Made by a program: the position numbers and the translations under genes. 64,000 bases of DNA. It comes from Pyropia yezoensis (Eukaryota; Rhodophyta; Bangiophyceae; Bangiales; Bangiaceae). Shown one piece after another: positions 44,814 through 53,589 of the stretch (its first letter is position 1; every line of letters starts with the position of its first letter). The notes beneath the pieces are model-generated. The model was not told where the DNA came from. It made no database searches and was given only the letters and a program-made list of their open reading frames with translations. The stretch spans positions 29,798,894-29,862,893 of the forward strand of contig CM020618.1 of the NCBI GenBank assembly GCA_009829735.1, given 5' to 3'.

Positions 44814-46172
44814 CTAGGCATGCATGCTAGACTCTCCAACCCCACGGCCCTCGCCCTCACGTAGAGGCGAGCGGCGAGACCCAAGGCGATAACGCTCCCC
44901 ACCAGTCGGCGGGGCCGGCGGCTCCAAGTCGGACCCGTCGCGCCCCTCACGGTCGCGCAAGTGGCGACGACCGCGGCCGCTCTTCTGCTTAGTCTTGCGC
45001 GCAAGTTGGCGACGCAGACGCCGGACCGACTCCGACTCAGACGGAGTCGAGGACTCCGAGACGGAGTAAGACAACTCGTCTTCCGACACGGAGGGAGAGC
45101 GCCGCGAGCGTCGGCGACGACGGCGAGGAGGCGAGTATGCCCGGCTCGCACGACGTTTGCCACGCCCAAGTGGGGCTGGCTGGGGCATAATAGCCCCAAT
45201 GCGAGCCAACTAGGCCGTCATAAACTCCGCCACCGACTCGCAACTCGCGGTCGCCACTGCAGTACGAACGCGCTCCTCAAGTTGAGGAGTCTCGGAAATT
45301 TGAAGGGTTGCGGTCGACGCGGCCAACCAGGAAATGGTGCGCACCAACGTGGTGATCATCATCTCTGAGGTTAGAGGCGAGATTCTGAGTGGACCCTGGG
45401 GGGACACCGGGGTGGACGACTCAATGGCCACGCTAATCGGGATGTCCCCGTGCGGTTGGTAGGGGACAGGAGGAAGCGGAGGGGCACGCCGAGGTGGCGG
45501 GACCCGGGTGTAACTGCGACCCCGACTTGGGGCCCCCGCAGTGGGTTGAGTCATATGGTCGTCATATGAGGGCACGGCCATAACTATGGGCTTGTCCGGG
45601 GGTGGCGCAGTGTGGCGATCCACTCCCGGGGCATACGGGTAGTCCCCGATGCCCAACCCCTCTCGTAGGACCACACGGCCGTCGTGAAGTTCACGAGCGA
45701 CCCACACGAACTGGCGAAGTGCGCCATCGTCCTTGGGCCCACGAGTGGGGCGGCGCAACTTGTGCTCAATGCTTTCCCACTCGATTAACTTGTGGAGGCG
45801 GAGCATCTCCTCAAGTAGAGTGAGTTGTCCTGATGAGCACCCCTCAGCAACTAGCTGAGGGGTGAGCTGTTCCAAACCTTGGATAAGCCGGAGGGGGAGA
45901 TGCCAGAGCATCCCCCGCCGCTGAACACAAGACACCCAGGTCGACATGACCTCGAGGAGCCACTGGGTGGCCAACATGGCCCACACCAGGTGATCAGGGC
46001 CAGCCGTCAACATGACGGAGCCGAAGTGGTCAAGCAACCGTGGCAGCTGTGGGAGATTGGGCCGGAATTCGGTACCAATACTTTGGAGATTCGGGTCAAG
46101 TGGACCTGACCGGAAGTCGAAATTCACCCGACCCACGATGGTGAAACTTCTGACTTCTGGACGGAAATTCGA
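44814..46172 (-). CDS. Antisense ORF 2 of family 1 element (Arg/Ser-rich C-terminus), with conserved in-frame TAG
   Basis: The minus-strand frame starts after a CCTAG acceptor-like site (about 46173; VGRVNFDFRSGPLDPN) and reaches FMTA, TAG (45212-45210), then continues in the same frame to SSMHA and TAG. The first ~220 residues look globular (VLLDHFGSVMLTAGPDHLVW-like, ATQWLLEVMSTWVSC, MLRLHKLIEWESIEHKLRRP). Then come Pro-rich sequence and a C-terminal Arg/Ser region (SPPRRRRRRSRRS). Copy A keeps both the frame and the internal TAG. It is convergent with pol, with about 110 bp between their ends. No known protein family recognised. Either it is two ORFs, or one with stop readthrough or splicing. 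Confidence 0.6.
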
Positions 46173-46581
46173 CTAGGACTTCCGACATACTAGAGCAGGG
46201 TAAAGCTGCTGGTATTTGTTTCTTGGGATTTTTGCACGGGAGCCAGACGGATTTCTACGCTTTGAGTGCTTTGCATGTGGAGTGATATGATTGGTTTGTT
46301 TGAGGGTTCATTTTCTGAGTGTTTTGAGGGGTTGGGTGAGCGTGTGAGGAGGGTTGATAAGGAGGGACAGCAAGGCGGGGAGGGCCCACCTTGGCTGGCC
46401 AAGCAAGTAAACACCGTCTGGCTCCGACACATCTTGTTCGTGCCTTGGTGAGCTGACCCGTTCACCACACGCAAGTTCCGTGTTCGGCTGTGTGGAGGTG
46501 CTTGCTTCCGGTGTCCCAAGTTGGGATATCGGCAATACTCCTCTTCCTTCCCTGACTCGGGGTTGGTGGTTGGGAGTACTG
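46173..46581 (-). other. Possible intron or leader between antisense ORFs 1 and 2
   Basis: AT-richer than its surroundings, without a shared reading frame. It starts after the stop of antisense ORF 1 and ends at an AG before ORF 2, so it may be an intron of one antisense gene. No donor could be fixed. Confidence 0.35.
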
Positions 46582-47268
46582 CTACAGCAGCAACGCCGGG
46601 AACCCGTACGGGACCTCAACTTGAGGCCACCACTCGGGCTTCTTCGGATAGTACTGCTCCTTACTGGCAGCAGACTGTTGAGGAAACTCAAGTTGAGCCG
46701 AGGTCACCAAGTAGGGACCTCGCCGGAAGTCTGTCCCCATCTGCACATCAAAGTGATGCGTGTGCGGATCGGCCTCGTGGAGGTACGGGGGGCGAGTTGC
46801 CACAGCGTCCCACGTGAAGGTCGGCAAGTCGCCGGGACCCGGGATATTTCACCCGCGGTCCACCATGGCCTTGGCACGCTGGACGTCTTCGACCTCCTCG
46901 CCGTCCAGGAAGGCAAACTGGTCCGTCCTGAAGCTGGCAGGGAACCCGACCCTACGGGGATACTTCTCCCGTAGGCGGTCCCATACCCGACCCATCGCTG
47001 CGCCAAGTCGGCCACAGCGAAGAACAGTCAACCCCTCCTCATAGAGAGGCCAAGCGGGGTAAAACCACCGCCCCAAGGCCTCACGCGGGACAACTTGTCC
47101 CGCCTCCGGGGGAGATCCCGCCGTCAACCCAAAGCCGGGCGACGCGGGAGTCCCATCCCCCGGAGCAACCGCGGAGCCCCCGCCGGAAGTCCCGGCGGGT
47201 GCTGCACCGTAGGTGGTGTCCTCCATACGCTCATCTAGAGAGTTCGTCTCCACTCCCGGGGTCGCCAT
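46582..47268 (-). pseudogene. Antisense ORF 1 of family 1 element
   Basis: ATG at 47268 (MATPGVETNSLDERMED), about 340 bp inside the 3' LTR, so transcription from the LTR region is plausible. A Gly/Pro-rich start is followed by a folded-looking region: ALGRWFYPAWPLYEEG, VWDRLREKYPRRVGFPASFR, FAFLDGEEVEDVQRAKAMVD. One TGA at 46851-46849 interrupts the frame, which then continues as LPTFTWDAVATRPPYLHEAD and HHFDVQMGTDFRRGPYLVTS to a stop at 46582. The blend FRTD...FD resembles the family 2 antisense protein faintly. Function unknown. Confidence 0.55.
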
Positions 47269-47606
47269 GGCTCTCCCCAAGTTGGGGAGAGACGCTCTGG
47301 CTATCGCAGCACGAGACCCGCCTCGAGTTGAGGGGGACTCGGATCGTGGGTGTACGGGTGGCCTCCCCAGCGTGGGGCGGCCCAGTGGAAGGTGAAGGGG
47401 AGGTGGTGGTGATGGTGAAGTGTGAACTGAGGAGAGCAAGCTGCCGAGTGGGCAAGCTTGAGGTGAGGGGCGGTCAACGTGACCGCCTCCACATCCGCGT
47501 TACGTACTCGATGGGGGACAGCAAGTCGCGCCCCCAACGCCGAGCTGTGCGTCTACGCACCCCCTCACAGGGCCGACCGGGTCGGTCGGAACTGAGGAGA
47601 GGGGAG

Positions 47607-48075
47607 TGTGGCAGTATTGTCCCCCAGGTAGGAGGGCAACGCGTGCCATGCAAGGGGCGGCAGGCCACTAGCCTGATCCGTTCCTCCCCCTGCATTTGGG
47701 TCCATATTCCCTAAGTTTGGGATAGTTAGCTTAGTAGTAAATCCAACTTGGATTTGAGGGTTTTCTGCATTTATCGTCTTGAATTTTCGTGTGGCCCGGT
47801 GGGCAGGTGCTGGGGTGGGAGATTCTGAGTGGCGAGATTCTGAGTGGACCCTGGGGGGACAAGGGGAGGGACAGCGGGGCTTGGCCCTGCGTCCCCGTCC
47901 CGACCAAGAAACTGTTGGACCACACACCATCCTCTTGTTTGTCCGTGGGGGGTTTGCCCCACAACAGGGACAGAGTGTGTGCGACTTGCACTTCTTCCGG
48001 TTCTCCCGACACGGAAGGCAGCCCTTGCACACCGCCCCAACTTGGGTGCCGTGTGTGCATGTGGTTTTTGCCACA
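47607..48075 (+). repeat. 3' LTR of family 1, copy B (469 bp)
   Basis: Same ends and length as the 5' LTR, with scattered substitutions. A purine-rich tract (GAACTGAGGAGAGGGGAG, 47589-47606) abuts it as polypurine tract. Confidence 0.93.
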
Positions 48076-48080
48076 AGCGG
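48076..48080. repeat. Target-site duplication of copy B, right
   Basis: AGCGG immediately after the 3' LTR, identical to 42543-42547. Confidence 0.9.
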
Positions 48081-48300
48081 GGAGAAGAGCTCCACCTCGC
48101 ACCGGTCATCCGCGCGGTAGAGCGCCGTCTGGATAAGCACGCTGTTGCTATCGACCCACTCGTCCCGCCCCGCTGAACAGCATCCGGCGGTGGGCGCGGT
48201 GGCCGGCGGCGCAGCCACTGTCGAGACGGCGCCCCTGCCGCTTCCATGTGGCCGCCTACCGCACTGGTCGAGCTGGGTCGTCATGGTGGGGTCCCCATAG
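48076..48300 (-). pseudogene. 5' fragment of host reading frame interrupted by copy B
   Basis: The minus strand is open through SYGDPTMTTQLDQCGRR, then GRDEWVDSNSVLIQTALYRA and DRCEVELFSP, reaching the insertion point. It is in frame with the fragment left of the element (42547-42470). The 5' limit is not defined. The protein family was not recognised. Confidence 0.5.
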
Positions 48301-48639
48301 CTTCCCGCCCCCCCCTCGTTTGCAACCGGGAACAATGGTGGGGGCAGGGCAACGCGGGGGGGGGGGGGGGGCTGACCATGCACAGATCTACCCCCAGAGG
48401 ACGCGGAGGGGCACACCCAGCTGCCGCGGCCGGCCGGCCGGCCGGCCGCACAGCAGCGCGGCCGCCGCGGCGCCCCCGACGGTGTCACGGTGGCGAGCCG
48501 CGCGCCGGCCGCGGGGCGCGCCGCCCACACCCCCCGTGCGCGGGGTGGGTGACCCGCAGCGGCGCACCGCGGGGGGAGCCGCAGGGGCACAGGCACGGCC
48601 TTGCATGTAGCGACGCCCCCCACCCAAACCCGAAACGCG

Positions 48640-48901
48640 TCGTGTGGTCGGGCCTGTTTGTGTCGGCCACCACCACGTGGCTGCAGACCGCAGGCCAGCG
48701 GGTCGTGCCCGCTTCAGAGGCGGCCATCATATACGCAAAGCAGCCGCTGTGGGCGGTGTCCTGGGGGGGCTACTCATCCTGGTGGGCGTCGTCCTCGCGG
48801 GTCGCGGCCGCCGCCCGTCGGTGGTAGCGGTGGAACCCGGCGGGGATGCCGCGGGGGGGGGGGCGGCCACCGCCTCGACCGCGCCGACCTTGGCGCCCTG
48901 A
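48640..48901 (+). pseudogene. EamA/DMT-type transporter C-terminal relic
   Basis: The plus strand encodes GLFVSATTTWLQTAGQRVVP and ASEAAIIYAKQPLWAV, the typical penultimate part of EamA/drug-metabolite transporters (small helix, WLQ, then the A-x-I-x-x-x-x-P-x-x-A helix). At a G-tract near 48765 the frame changes to LGGLLILVGVVLAGRGRR, the usual last helix and basic end. About 20 residues expected between the two helices are missing. It is a broken, truncated copy; the N-terminal helices are not found upstream. Confidence 0.6.
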
Positions 48902-49200
48902 AGGTAAAGCCCCACGACGCGGCAGCCACCTTGCGGGCGTGCTGCGCCGCGTCGGAGACGTCCGAGTTCTTCCTGTACGCAGTTGTGGACGGGCCGTGGC
49001 AGCGGCGAGTGGGGGCGCTTGCGGCCGTCTCCGCCACCCGTCGCGGCGACATCGATGCTCTTTGCCCCCTTTTTTGTCTGTGGGTGCTCCTCCAAGGGTC
49101 TGGCTCCCCTGCCAACCCGGTGCGATTCCAGTGGCAGCGCCACATCCACGGCCTCCGCTGCGGTCACTGCCATCATCCTTGGTCGCCAGCCCGCCTGGGG

Positions 49201-49266
49201 GGGCGATTTTGGGGGGGTGAAATGGGGTGGGCGGCGGCGGTCGGGAAGGGAAGGGAGGGTGGTTTG
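49201..49266. repeat. 66-bp direct repeat, copy 1
   Basis: Differs at one base from 49381-49446, exactly 180 bp away. The 114 bp between them are unrelated. Confidence 0.9.
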
Positions 49267-49380
49267 AGACTCTAGAGGGTGGGGAGAAACATGTAGGAGA
49301 GTTTGGTTTGGATTGGAGCACGGGAAGGGGTAGGTGGGGGGGGGGTTCACGCGTGAATTCTAGCCCCTTCATGCATATAG

Positions 49381-49446
49381 GGGCGATTTGGGGGGGGTGA
49401 AATGGGGTGGGCGGCGGCGGTCGGGAAGGGAAGGGAGGGTGGTTTG
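49381..49446. repeat. 66-bp direct repeat, copy 2
   Basis: Partner of 49201-49266; begins GGGCGATTTGGGG and ends GGAGGGTGGTTT. Confidence 0.9.
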
Positions 49447-50358
49447 CCACCGTTGCGGTTCATAAGCGGCAGTACTCGCTGCTCAGAATTGCATGGCAGA
49501 GTGCCCTTCTGCAGCCTGGTGGCTACCACCGTTGGCCCTGCCGTCGGGGCTGCCGCCTGCGCGCCAAGGCGCGGACCGTGGTTCTGCTGGTGGCCTCCCA
49601 CGGCTTTTCTGCTGTATTGCTGTCGTGGCAAGCAGGTACCAACGCACTGGCGAGTAAGCCGCCCTTGACGGCCATCCGGGAACGGTCGCCTGTGCTGGCC
49701 ACCGCCGGCTCTGTGTCGGGTCTCATGCCCCAGCCCTTGCTACCGCGAGAAGGGCACGTGCCTTGCTTTTGCCGGACAGACCGGGGAAGCTGCCTCGGGC
49801 GCCACAAGCCCCCCGCGAGAGCCGCCACACGCGTACAACACTGCCGCACCTCCGTCTCGGTCGCCACCACGGCCCACGCCTGTTCATCTCATCCGGCCGG
49901 CAGAGGTGTGCCGACAGTGGTTTGTTTCGACCCGTCGGGCTTGCAAGAAAACATCCGCCCCCGTCCGTCCGTGCAGGAAAGCGCGCATCGGCAGGCAGAG
50001 AGGCACCTTACGATGGCATGGGAGGGCCACGGGTGTTGGCCGCCCGCCGCTGGCGGTGGCCGCCGACCGAGTCAAGGTCCCTTGGCCATAAACTTAGTCG
50101 GTGCGAAGTGCCGCTCTGCCTACGCCAGGGGGCGCAAGGGCGGGTGAATGACGTCACCCGCTGTCATGGGAGGGAAAGACGCCAGGCTGGCCAAGCGGGC
50201 AAGGAGGGGGCAGCGAGTGGCGCACCCGGCGCCACGGCAGCCGCAGAGGCGGGCGCGTGACCAGCGCCCCCCGCGACGGCCGCTTCGCTGCCTGCAGCGC
50301 CCGCGCGCGCAACGACCAAGGCGGCCACCCGCAAGAAGAAGGAGTGGCCCTTGGCACG

Positions 50359-50577
50359 ATGCGGGTGCTCGTCACCGTCGCTATCCTGGCCGCAACCGCT
50401 GCCGCCATCATTGCACCCGCCTCTGTCAGGGCCACCGCACCACACGCTGCGGCTGTGTGGTGGGCAGCACCCACCGTCCGCCAGTGCCTGCCATGCGGCG
50501 GTGCGATCCGCGGCCGCTGCACGGCCGGTACAGTATGTCATGCGGTGAGGATGGCTAGCCAGAGGCACCCGCACTGA
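50359..50577 (+). CDS. Small predicted secreted protein (72 aa)
   Basis: The ATG at 50359 opens MRVLVTVAILAATAAAIIAP, a convincing signal peptide with cleavage expected near ASVRA. A short mature part follows with three or four Cys (QCLPCGG, RGRCTAG, TVCHAV). TGA at 50575. No family recognised. It could be a first exon. Confidence 0.35.
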   Translation: MRVLVTVAILAATAAAIIAPASVRATAPHAAAVWWAAPTVRQCLPCGGAIRGRCTAGTVCHAVRMASQRHPH

Positions 50578-50825
50578 CTAGGGCTTGTCGGGGGAGATGG
50601 TGATCGATGACCTTCCATGGGGCGCTTCCTGTATGTACAGTACCTACCCAGTATTACTTGTGCACTTTGACTCGCCCGGTTCGACGTGTGACCAAATCGG
50701 AAAAACGATCTCTGCGGTGCCGATTTGTGGCCATCTGCCGACTTCGTCGCTGAACGGCTGTGTGGCGCGCTACAGAAAAGTGCTCACCGCTTTGCCGCTG
50801 GGGCGAGTAGAGTCTTACAGGCGCC

Positions 50826-51527
50826 ATGAGGAGAAAGGTCAGAACCCCTCTGAGGCCCCAGCAGGTGGGAGCCATGCACAAGATGGTCGCAGCCGGAAAG
50901 CTCTATGGCGCCATCGCCTCCTTTTTGACCCTAAAGCAGAGAACGAGCGGTTGCCTACGTGACGGTACGGGCCGGGTGCCCCCATACTGGGCCTCACAAG
51001 GACACCCGAGTCCTTCCGAAGGCTATGAGCCCTCAAGAGCTCCAAAGCCTCAACGGATGGAGAACGACAACCCTTTCGCGGCAATGACCGCAACAGTGGA
51101 AAAGCTCAATAGGGAGCAAACCCAGCCTCTGGGGGGGTCCTCCCTCCCTCCAGTGCCCCTCTACACCGTACGAAGGACCGCGAAGTTGTTGGTGTTTTCG
51201 TCCTATACCCCCGCCAGAACATGGCTCGCGCGGCGTGCGCGCGGTGGTGGCGGCCAGAGGGGCATGTACCAAGTCTTTCTGGGTTTACTGCATCGTGAAG
51301 GACGGTTCCAAGCAGCATCAAACAGATTCTCAGGATTGGCCGTCTTGGGTGGAAAAATAATATTGGCTAGGTACTGTACGTACTGCCAACACCAACTGGC
51401 GTGGGTCCTGACCCAGACTGCTCAACAACACAGTACAGTGCACGGCGCGACAGGACGCAGGCCGATGGTCCGCCTCCCCCCCCCCCCCCCCCCGCGCCCT
51501 CCCCTCCCCCCGCTCTTGTCGCATTAA
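50826..51527 (+). CDS. Unrecognised ORF with helix-turn-helix-like N-terminus
   Basis: 233 codons with GTPxLRPQQVGAMHKMVAAG and KLYGAIASFLTLKQRT near the start, reminiscent of the helix-turn-helix of Tc1/mariner-like transposases. The remainder has no DDE catalytic motif that I can see, and it ends in a Pro-rich stretch coded by a C-run. Possibly a transposase fragment read into unrelated sequence. Low confidence that it is a gene. Confidence 0.25.
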   Translation: MRRKVRTPLRPQQVGAMHKMVAAGKLYGAIASFLTLKQRTSGCLRDGTGRVPPYWASQGHPSPSEGYEPSRAPKPQRMENDNPFAAMTATVEKLNREQTQPLGGSSLPPVPLYTVRRTAKLLVFSSYTPARTWLARRARGGGGQRGMYQVFLGLLHREGRFQAASNRFSGLAVLGGKIILARYCTYCQHQLAWVLTQTAQQHSTVHGATGRRPMVRLPPPPPPRPPLPPLLSH

Positions 51528-52281
51528 TCCCAACCTCTGTGTCCTCCACCAGCTGATGAATCGCGTCGTTGACGTGCCACCACCACTCGTCTGCCGCCCG
51601 CTGCCGCACGTCGAGCGCCCGCCCGTCCATTGCCAGCGCCCGCGCGTCGGCGACCGCCGCGGGCCAGTCGGGCGTGACCACCGTCGGTGGCAGCTCTGGG
51701 AGTGCCTGTATGGGGGGAGCGCCAACACAGGATGGAAATTCTGCCAGCATTGGCTTCCAGTCCTCGCCCACGAGCCTAGTCGGGAAAGCCCACACGCACC
51801 GCTGGCGGGGCGCCAGGGTGGCGTTGGCGGCCGCCCGCCCGCCCGCAAGCATTGTATTGATCGTACACATGCACATTCTGCCGCAGAGCGGCATGGCGTG
51901 GAAGGTGCGGCGGAGGTCGCCGCGGCGGGCGGACCCTCGACGTCCTTCCTCCCACGCGGTGGCATTGGCGTACGTGTAAACACCGTTCTGTCGCAGCGTC
52001 GTCCTCGACGCGGCCACCAGCGCCGGGTGCACCCGGCCGGCATGTCCCCGCTGCTCCCTGCTCCGAGCAAAACAACCGACACGGTCAGCGACAGATACAT
52101 TAGCAGGCGCCCAACCGCCGCCCGCCGGGCCGGGGTGGACCCCCTGAACCACATGGCGTGGAGCGCCGGCGCGGTCGCCCCGCGAGTTACGCGTCGCACC
52201 TGTTGGCGCACCACAAGGGGGGTTGGCCGCTCCCCACCTTGTCCCTCTCGCCCACGTAGCCAGACGCAGCAGCGAGAACAA
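51367..52281 (-). CDS. Unrecognised minus-strand gene, possibly membrane-anchored
   Basis: The minus strand shows structured sequence: TLRQNGVYTYANATAWEEG, TFHAMPLCGRMCMCTINTML, CVWAFPTRLVGEDWKPMLAE, VTPDWPAAVADARALAMDG, DEWWWHVNDAIHQLVEDTEV. N-glycosylation-type sites and a CGRMCMC cluster suggest a secreted or lumenal protein. In the neighbouring frame just upstream, RLLMYLSLTVSVVLLGAGSS is a good signal-anchor, so a frameshift near 52030 may separate the start from the body. It ends in low-complexity GGGGGG at a C-run. Family not recognised. Confidence 0.4.
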   Translation of the reverse strand: MFSLLRLATWARGTRWGAANPPCGAPTGATRNSRGDRAGAPRHVVQGVHPGPAGGGWAPANVSVADRVGCFARSREQRGHAGRVHPALVAASRTTLRQNGVYTYANATAWEEGRRGSARRGDLRRTFHAMPLCGRMCMCTINTMLAGGRAAANATLAPRQRCVWAFPTRLVGEDWKPMLAEFPSCVGAPPIQALPELPPTVVTPDWPAAVADARALAMDGRALDVRQRAADEWWWHVNDAIHQLVEDTEVGINATRAGGGEGAGGGGGGGGPSACVLSRRALYCVVEQSGSGPTPVGVGSTYST

Positions 52282-52890
52282 CGGATGCCCACTTTCTCAT
52301 CGCCTGCCCCCTCCCGCCCGTTCCCCCCGTTATAAGGGCCACGCAGTCCTTCACGCCCTCCGCCACTTGTCACGCAGCCGCGTCCCCCCCCCCCCCCCCC
52401 CCGTCCTCCCCTTGGTGCCCGCCCCCCGCTGCTTGCGCCGTGCGGTGCAGTGGCCCCCTCCTGGCCGCTCACCCGCCGCCCGCCCTCCATCGTGCGGCTC
52501 TTCGCGGGTCGCCACACGACCCTGCCCCTTCGGCCACCGGGATCGCCTCCTCGCCCGCCCTCCATCGTGCGGCTCTCCGCGGGTCGCCACTCGACCCTGC
52601 CCCTTCGGCCACCGGGATCGCCTCCTCGCCTGCTGCCACCGGGTCGCCGCTCGCATCCCCCGCCTCCCGGTGCTCCCGCGGGGCCGCCCAGGATCCGCGC
52701 TCTCCGCTCCCTGCACCAGACAAGCCGGATACGTCCTCCGCGCGAGTCACCCTCCGGGCACTACCCGCGCCCGTATGTCCCTCCCGCAAATCTCCAACAG
52801 CACCGCCACATATGACGCTCACCGCCCTTCCCATCTGCTCCGCTGATACGGGCACGTCCGGGCACGTCCGTCACCGCCACGGCAGGTCCT
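52282..52890. other. Intergenic region with a 75-bp tandem duplication
   Basis: Contains a C-run (52387-52402) and two or three copies of a ~75-bp unit (TCCATCGTGCGGCTCT...CCGGGATCGCCTCCTCG at about 52486-52560 and 52560-52635). No supported gene. Confidence 0.5.
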
Positions 52891-53559
52891 TCAGCGCATT
52901 GTCAGGGGCGTCATCCCCCTCCTCCTGCCACGTACAGCGGCGGCCTCGATGACCTTTGCGTGGTCGAGGGACACCCCCCCGTGAACCCTCTTCATGGTCG
53001 TCCACCTCGAACGCAATGCGTTCCCCGCGATCCTTGCCGCCGTTGTCGCGGCACTGAAGCCCTTGGCGTGGGGCTGGGCCACACGGAAGTTCCGCGGCCA
53101 TTCGCCGTCGTTGGTCTCCATCCAGGCGATTATGTCCCTGACCAGTGGCCATTGCCGTGCGCACAGATTCCGCTCTGCTCGACTCTCTTGGTCCGGCTCC
53201 CAGTCAAACCCTTGGTCAGTGAGCCACTGCTCCTCCGCCACGTCTCCAAGGCCGCGCTCAAGCCGCACTTGCCGCATGCGGGCACCCAACGAGCAGGCAT
53301 CGTGGACGCTCAAGTCCCCCCTTTCCTCCTTGTACACCATCAGCTCAGTGCGGACGGCTCTCCACTGGTCCGAGTCCTCCCGCACAAAAGGCGTAAGCGG
53401 AAGGACCGAGATGGATGGCAGTGCACTGTTCAGCCCGGTCATACCCGCGTCATCCAACACCTTCCAAACGGCACGCTCCACAGCCGCCACCGCCATACGA
53501 GTGGGAAGATCTCCATGTGGTCCCACGTAAGAGTAGACGAGCGTCCGCCAAAAGCTCAT
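52891..53559 (-). CDS. Helicase-associated (HA)-like domain protein, probably C-terminal half of the adjoining ORF
   Basis: ATG at 53559 (MSFWRTLVYSYVGPHG), 222 residues. The segment MVYKEERGDLSVHDACSLGA, RMRQVRLERGL and LTDQGFDW follows the helicase-associated domain pattern (hydrophobic start, short basic helix, LG..., R..., L..GF.W). A weaker second unit (VRDIIAWMETNDGEWPRNFR) follows. Such domains are common in bacterial and algal proteins and are thought to bind nucleic acid. The frame is continuous with the upstream ORF 53590-55131 except for one TAG at 53592-53590. The two were probably one protein. Confidence 0.5.
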   Translation of the reverse strand: MSFWRTLVYSYVGPHGDLPTRMAVAAVERAVWKVLDDAGMTGLNSALPSISVLPLTPFVREDSDQWRAVRTELMVYKEERGDLSVHDACSLGARMRQVRLERGLGDVAEEQWLTDQGFDWEPDQESRAERNLCARQWPLVRDIIAWMETNDGEWPRNFRVAQPHAKGFSAATTAARIAGNALRSRWTTMKRVHGGVSLDHAKVIEAAAVRGRRRGMTPLTMR

Positions 53560-53589
53560 TGGGGGGTGATTCTGGTAGTGCGCGTCAAA

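Larger units (their letters stand above)
42548..48075 (+). mobile_element. Family 1 Ty3/gypsy LTR element, copy B, 5.5 kb with both LTRs and TSD
   Basis: 5' LTR 42548-43016, primer site 43019-43035, degraded gag remnant (43020-43570), pol with a large internal deletion (43572-44702), an antisense module (47268-44814), purine-rich tract (47589-47606) and 3' LTR 47607-48075. Five-base duplications AGCGG flank it. It gives the complete boundaries of the family and shows that the antisense module belongs to the element. It cannot code for its own RT, so it would need help in trans. Confidence 0.9.
48902..50358. other. Region without a supported gene
   Basis: Apart from the 66-bp direct repeats, several frames are open on both strands but none shows a family motif or consistent coding character. 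It may contain remnants of genes neighbouring the transporter relic. Confidence 0.4.

Noticed and set aside
49407-50147. Plus-strand 246-codon ORF
   Set aside because: Begins inside a direct repeat, and composition is Arg/His/Pro-rich without domain or consistent coding character; the opposite strand is equally open.
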